From Alphaproteobacteria bacterium (GTDB lineage: Bacteria > Pseudomonadota > Alphaproteobacteria > Rhodobacterales > Rhodobacteraceae), in NCBI GenBank assembly GCA_003695135.1, contig RFIR01000238.1, forward strand, positions 1 through 8,931: a stretch of DNA of 8,931 nucleotides. The letters run 5' to 3'. Made by a program: the position numbers and the translations under genes. This document shows positions 6,033 to 8,931 of the stretch, piece after piece. Every line of letters begins with the position of its first letter. The stretch's first letter is position 1. The notes under the pieces are model-generated. The model had not been told where the DNA came from and searched no databases. It saw nothing but the letters and a program-made list of their open reading frames with translations.

Positions 6033-8099
6033 TCACTCGGCCGGCACGGCCGGGGCGGCGGGACGGCGCGCGGGCGCCCCGACCCGGTAGCGCCGGTCGG
6101 TCAGGCTGAGAACCGCGCCCAGCGCCATCACCATCCCGCCCAGCCAGATCCAGTCGGCCAGCGGCTTGACATAGACCCGCACCGCCCATTTGCCGGTGCC
6201 GCTCCTGTCACCGAGAACGATGTAGACGTCTCGGGCAAGCCCCGAATCGATACCCGCCTCGGTGGTCGGCATGCGCTGGCTGGGATAGAAGCGCTTCTCG
6301 GCGCAGAGCTCGGCGACCTTCCGACCGTCACGCTGGACCTCGAACAGACCGTAATCGGTGGTGAAGTTGCGCGCCCCGCTCTCGCGGATCAGCGCCATCA
6401 GGCCGCCAAAGCCCGAAGGCTCGGCATGGCCACAGCCGGGAATGCGGAAATCCGCACCGACCGGCAGCCGGTCGACCTTCTGCAGCGTGACCTGATAGCC
6501 GGCCAGTTCCAGCGACTCGCCGGGGGCAAGCTGGGTGATCGTCTGTTCCTCCCAGGCCGAGACGCCGGCGATGCCGAGGAAGGTCAGCCCCAGCCCGGCA
6601 TGGGCCACCGCCTTGCCCAGATCGGCGCGCGGCAGGCTGGCCAGCCGGCGCAGGCTCTCGGCCAGGGGAACCCGGCCCATCCGCACGCGCTCGAGCAGAT
6701 CGAGCAACGCCCCCAGTATCAGCCAGACCGCCAGCATGAAGCCGATCGGGGCCAGCAGGCTGCGGCCGGTCTGCACCACCCAGACGGCCACCCCGACCAT
6801 GAGCACGATCGCGGCCAGCGGCAGGAACGGGCGCAGCGCCCGGCCCAGACGCGCCCGCTTCCAGGGCAGCATGGCGGCGACCGGCAGCGCGATGGCCAGC
6901 GCGATCATGAACGGGGTGAAGGCGGCATCGAAGAAGGGCGGGCCGACCGAGACCTTTTCGCCGGTGGCGAATTCGGCGATCAGCGGCCACATCGTGCCCA
7001 CCAGCACCACCAGCGCCGCGACGCTGAGCAAGAGGTTGTTCAGCACCAGCCCCGATTCACGGCTGACAAGCGCGAAGACGCCGCGCGAGGCGAGCAGCGG
7101 CGCGCGCCAGGCGTAGAGCACCAGCGCGCCCCCGATGGCCACGGCCAGGATGCCGAGGATGAAGAACCCGCGCGTCGGGTCGGAAGCGAAGGCATGCACC
7201 GAGGTGATGACGTTGGAGCGCACCAGGAAGGTGCCGATCAGCGAGAAGGAAAACGCCAGCACCGCCAAGAGCACCGTCCAGCTCTTCAGGCTCTCGCGCT
7301 TTTCGACCACGATCGCCGAATGCAGGAGCGCGGCCGCGACCAGCCATGGCATGAAGGAGGCGTTTTCCACCGGATCCCAGAACCACCAGCCGCCCCAGCC
7401 CAGCTCGTAATAGGCCCAGTAGCTGCCGAGCGCGATGCCCACGGTCAGGAACAGCCAGGCCGCCAGCGTCCAGGGCCGCACCCAGCGCGCCCAGGCGGCA
7501 TCGACCCGGCCCTCGATCAGCGCGGCCACGGCAAAGGAATAGGCCATCGAAAGCCCGACATAGCCCAGATAGAGGAAGGGCGGGTGGAAGGCGAGACCGG
7601 GATCCTGCAGGAGCGGGTTGAGATCGTTGCCCTCCAGCGGCGGATCGACGAGCCGCAGGAACGGGTTCGAGGTCAGGAGCATGAAGGCGAGGAAGGCCAC
7701 GCCGATCATCGCCTGCACGCTGAGCACCCGCGCCTTCAACCGCGGCGGCAGTGCGCCCCCCCGCCAGGCCACCAGCGCGCCGAACAGCGTCAGGATCAGG
7801 GTCCACAGCATCAGCGAGCCTTCGTGATTGCCCCAGACGCCGGTAACCTTGTAGAGCATCGGCTTGGCCGAGTGGCTGTTGGCGGCCACCAGCCGGACCG
7901 AGAAATCCGAGACCACGAAAGCATGGGTCAGCGCAGCGAAGCTCAGCGCCACCAGCAGGAATTGCAGACCCGCCGCCGGCGCGGCCAGCCGCATCCAGTC
8001 GCTCCAGCCGCGCGCCGCGCCGATCAGGGGCACAACCGCCTGCACCAGCGCCACGGCAAGGGCGAGAACGAGGGCGAAATGGCCAAGCTCGGCGATCAT
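6033..8099 (-). CDS. ccmF: Haem lyase subunit CcmF of the System I cytochrome c maturation pathway
   Basis: The 688-residue polytopic inner-membrane protein accepts haem from CcmE and ligates it to apocytochrome c in the periplasm. The periplasmic tryptophan-rich WWD signature WGGWWFWDPVENASFMPW is at 235-252. Histidines at the positions expected for haem are His172 (AFHPP), His260, His302 and His500 (KAVAHAG); the E. coli counterparts are 173, 261, 303 and 491. About 15 membrane helices are apparent. The C-terminal periplasmic domain ends in KRFYPSQRMPTTEAGI (602-617) and a last helix (about 650-665). At about 548-575 there is an apparent extra segment containing GCGHAEPSG, with Cys556, His558 and a nearby Cys599, which I do not recognise from usual CcmF. 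The ATG at 8097-8099 follows GGGAG by 8 nt. Confidence 0.97.
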   Translation of the reverse strand: MIAELGHFALVLALAVALVQAVVPLIGAARGWSDWMRLAAPAAGLQFLLVALSFAALTHAFVVSDFSVRLVAANSHSAKPMLYKVTGVWGNHEGSLMLWTLILTLFGALVAWRGGALPPRLKARVLSVQAMIGVAFLAFMLLTSNPFLRLVDPPLEGNDLNPLLQDPGLAFHPPFLYLGYVGLSMAYSFAVAALIEGRVDAAWARWVRPWTLAAWLFLTVGIALGSYWAYYELGWGGWWFWDPVENASFMPWLVAAALLHSAIVVEKRESLKSWTVLLAVLAFSFSLIGTFLVRSNVITSVHAFASDPTRGFFILGILAVAIGGALVLYAWRAPLLASRGVFALVSRESGLVLNNLLLSVAALVVLVGTMWPLIAEFATGEKVSVGPPFFDAAFTPFMIALAIALPVAAMLPWKRARLGRALRPFLPLAAIVLMVGVAVWVVQTGRSLLAPIGFMLAVWLILGALLDLLERVRMGRVPLAESLRRLASLPRADLGKAVAHAGLGLTFLGIAGVSAWEEQTITQLAPGESLELAGYQVTLQKVDRLPVGADFRIPGCGHAEPSGFGGLMALIRESGARNFTTDYGLFEVQRDGRKVAELCAEKRFYPSQRMPTTEAGIDSGLARDVYIVLGDRSGTGKWAVRVYVKPLADWIWLGGMVMALGAVLSLTDRRYRVGAPARRPAAPAVPAE

Positions 8100-8491
8100 G
8101 ATCGGGGCTCCCGCTGCATCCCTGTCAGCTAAGCGGTTTTGCCCGAATCCTCAATCGCCAATCGGCAAAATCGCCGCGATCGGCCGGCACGCCGGCCTGC
8201 CCGGCCCCGGTCAAGGCCGCGCGGCACGCGCGCCGCGACAGCGGTTGCCTTGAGGGGGGGCAAGGCAGGCCAAAGCATGGAATTCGGCGCCTGATACCGG
8301 CCGCCCCTTCGACCGACCCGTCTGGCGGGAATGCCCGAACCCTTCGAAATCGGGGGCGTCGAGGCGCGGGAAAGGGCCCGGCGATCGCGATCATCCGGCC
8401 CGATCGGGAAAGGGCGGCGCGAGGCCGGGGACAGGAAAGGCATGACGGTCGGGCATCGTGTCAGGCAGCGCCGGCCCGTGCCGATGGGCTC
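8100..8491. promoter_or_regulatory. Gene-free leader region upstream of ccmF
   Basis: About 390 bp without a convincing gene. Transcription of the minus-strand cluster should start here, but no -35/-10 pair is convincing. Two dyads are visible: TTTTGCC (8137-8143) with GGCAAAA (8164-8170), some 40-70 nt upstream of the ccmF ATG, and a 7-bp stem TGCCTTG/CAAGGCA (8246-8252/8261-8267) around a G-rich loop. Either could be an operator or a structure in the 5' leader; neither has a T-tract. The reading frames crossing this region (e.g. minus strand 8443-8129) are arginine/proline-rich and resemble no protein I know. Confidence 0.4.
8137..8170. promoter_or_regulatory. Inverted repeat TTTTGCC-N20-GGCAAAA upstream of ccmF
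   Basis: Seven-base perfect arms around a 20-nt AT-leaning spacer (CGAATCCTCAATCGCCAATC), roughly 38-71 nt before the ccmF start. The spacing is within reach of a repressor or activator site. No known binding consensus was recognised, and an arm this short can occur by chance. Confidence 0.25.
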
Positions 8492-8545
8492 GGGCGGAGG
8501 CGAAATCGTGGCGCCAGCGGAGTTTGTTCCCAGTTTTCACCTGTT
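8492..8545 (+). repeat. Fragment of the MITE-like repeat lacking its left box
   Basis: GGGCGGAGGCGAAATCGTGGCGCC and the following GTTTTCAC at 8533-8540 match the start of the left complete copy (485-530) and the reverse complement of 8682-8720. Inside it, CGGAGTTT at 8518-8525 pairs with AAACTCCG at 8563-8570 of the next copy. No terminal box precedes it and the AT-rich core is missing, so it is a broken copy abutting the next one. Confidence 0.6.
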
Positions 8546-8550
8546 TGACA

Positions 8551-8764
8551 GAGACCCCTGCAAAACTCCGGCATGAATGCAAACCGCTGAATCGGCCCGG
8601 TTTCCGGTCATCATGATCGCACGCCTAAAGTATTTAGAAAATAATTCCCCAATCAATATTTATCAATCAACAGTGAAAATAATCACAACATGACCGGCGC
8701 CGCATTTCGCCTCCGCCCAGGCGATGCGACAGGGTCTGGCCGGCAGGGTTTCGCAGGGGTCCCT
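8551..8764 (-). repeat. Complete copy of the ~215-bp MITE-like repeat, right of the gene cluster
   Basis: On the plus strand it opens with GAGACCCCTGCAAAACTCC (8551-8569) and closes with AGGGTTTCGCAGGGGTCCCT (8745-8764); these are inverted boxes. The AT-rich core (8618-8679) is the inverted counterpart of 526-587, and 8682-8760 is the direct counterpart of 1-79. The copy is therefore inverted relative to the one at 441-656 and of nearly identical length. TGACA occurs just outside both ends (8546-8550, 8764-8768), but TGACAGAGA also precedes the neighbouring box at 8769, so it is more likely part of an extended box than a target duplication. Confidence 0.8.
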
Positions 8765-8768
8765 GACA

Positions 8769-8880
8769 GAGAGTCCTGCAAAACCCGGATGCAGACAGGC
8801 ATCCTGAATGTGCCAGCTTTCAGACCAATCAAAACTGCATGCGTATAAAGTAATTAGAAGAGAGTCCTGCAAAACTCCGG
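8769..8880 (-). repeat. Linker between two like-oriented repeat boxes, right flank
   Basis: Boxes GAGAGTCCTGCAAAACCCGG (8769-8788) and GAGAGTCCTGCAAAACTCCGG (8860-8880) are 91 nt apart, exactly as in the left linker in reverse orientation. The first box sits only a few bases from the preceding repeat's inverted end, giving a potential hairpin GGGTTTCGCAGG (8747-8758) with CCTGCAAAACCC (8775-8786). The internal sequence is AT-leaning (AAAGTAATTAGAAG at 8847-8860). Confidence 0.7.
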
Positions 8881-8931
8881 CGCGACGGGGCATCCCATGC
8901 GAGACGCGTTTTCTGCAAACGTGTATTGCGC
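8860..8931 (-). repeat. Partial copy of the MITE-like repeat running off the window
   Basis: The reverse complement aligns without gaps over 72 nt to 585-656, with about 11 mismatches by eye, including the conserved stretch GGGATGCCCCGTCGCGCCGG. This is the box-proximal end of another copy whose AT-rich core should lie just beyond the window edge. Confidence 0.75.

Noticed and set aside
5649..8132. Plus-strand open frame of 827 codons opposite ccmH and ccmF
   Set aside because: His/Gln/Arg-rich antisense shadow spanning two recognised genes; no motif and no plausible fold.
8129..8443. Minus-strand 104-codon frame upstream of ccmF
   Set aside because: Arg/Pro/Ala-rich, no recognisable motif and no good ribosome-binding site; not a ccmE remnant.
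8546..8768. TGACA on both sides of the right complete repeat as a 5-bp target duplication
   Set aside because: TGACAGAGA also stands before the next box at 8769, so the pentamer is more simply part of an extended terminal box.
1..8931. CRISPR array or other regularly spaced array
   Set aside because: The boxes are in mixed orientation at irregular distances, confined to the flanks; the only repeated spacing is the single 91-nt linker on each side.
1..8931. tRNA or rRNA genes
   Set aside because: No cloverleaf arms, TTCRA loop or rRNA-like segments were noticed in the intergenic flanks; the coding core leaves no room for them.

Overview
The window is GC-rich chromosomal DNA whose core is one tightly packed minus-strand gene cluster, flanked on both sides by AT-containing dispersed repeats. 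The proteins (a CcmF starting MIAELGHFAL, the CcmF-CcmH-PaaG-like order, a two-domain GlnE) suggest an alphaproteobacterium, most likely near Rhodobacterales. This placement is an inference from protein flavour and gene order, not a database result.

Core, 8099 down to 771, all minus strand: ccmF (cytochrome c haem lyase subunit), ccmH (apocytochrome thioredoxin-like reductant), an enoyl-CoA hydratase/isomerase closest to PaaG, glnE (glutamine synthetase adenylyltransferase/deadenylase), a class IV (HDAC11-like) deacetylase beginning with GTG, and an 86-residue protein of unknown function. Junctions are 3 nt, a 4-nt ATGA overlap, 28 nt, a 4-nt GTGA overlap and 13 nt, so one transcript with translational coupling is likely. 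The first two genes mature c-type cytochromes in the periplasm; the others act in the cytoplasm (acyl-CoA chemistry, nitrogen control, deacylation) and look like passengers on the transcript rather than one pathway. No other ccm gene is in the window.

Left flank, 1-770: a truncated repeat copy (1-83), a decayed IS200/IS605-type element (93-404) that keeps both end hairpins and the last ~55 codons of tnpA but has Asp in place of the catalytic Tyr, a complete ~215-bp repeat copy (441-656), and a linker ending in another copy of the repeat's terminal box (to 757), only about 14 nt from the end of the last gene.

Right flank, 8100-8931: about 390 bp without a recognisable gene (leader/promoter region of the cluster), a repeat fragment (8492-8545), a second complete ~215-bp copy in the opposite orientation (8551-8764), a second linker (8769-8880), and a partial copy running off the window (8860-8931). 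The repeat has terminal inverted boxes (GAGACCCCTGCAAAAC / GTTTYGCAGGGGTYTC) and no ORF able to encode a transposase, i.e. a MITE-like architecture. Inverted copies bracket the whole ccm-glnE cluster. This repeat family is the least explained thing in the window.
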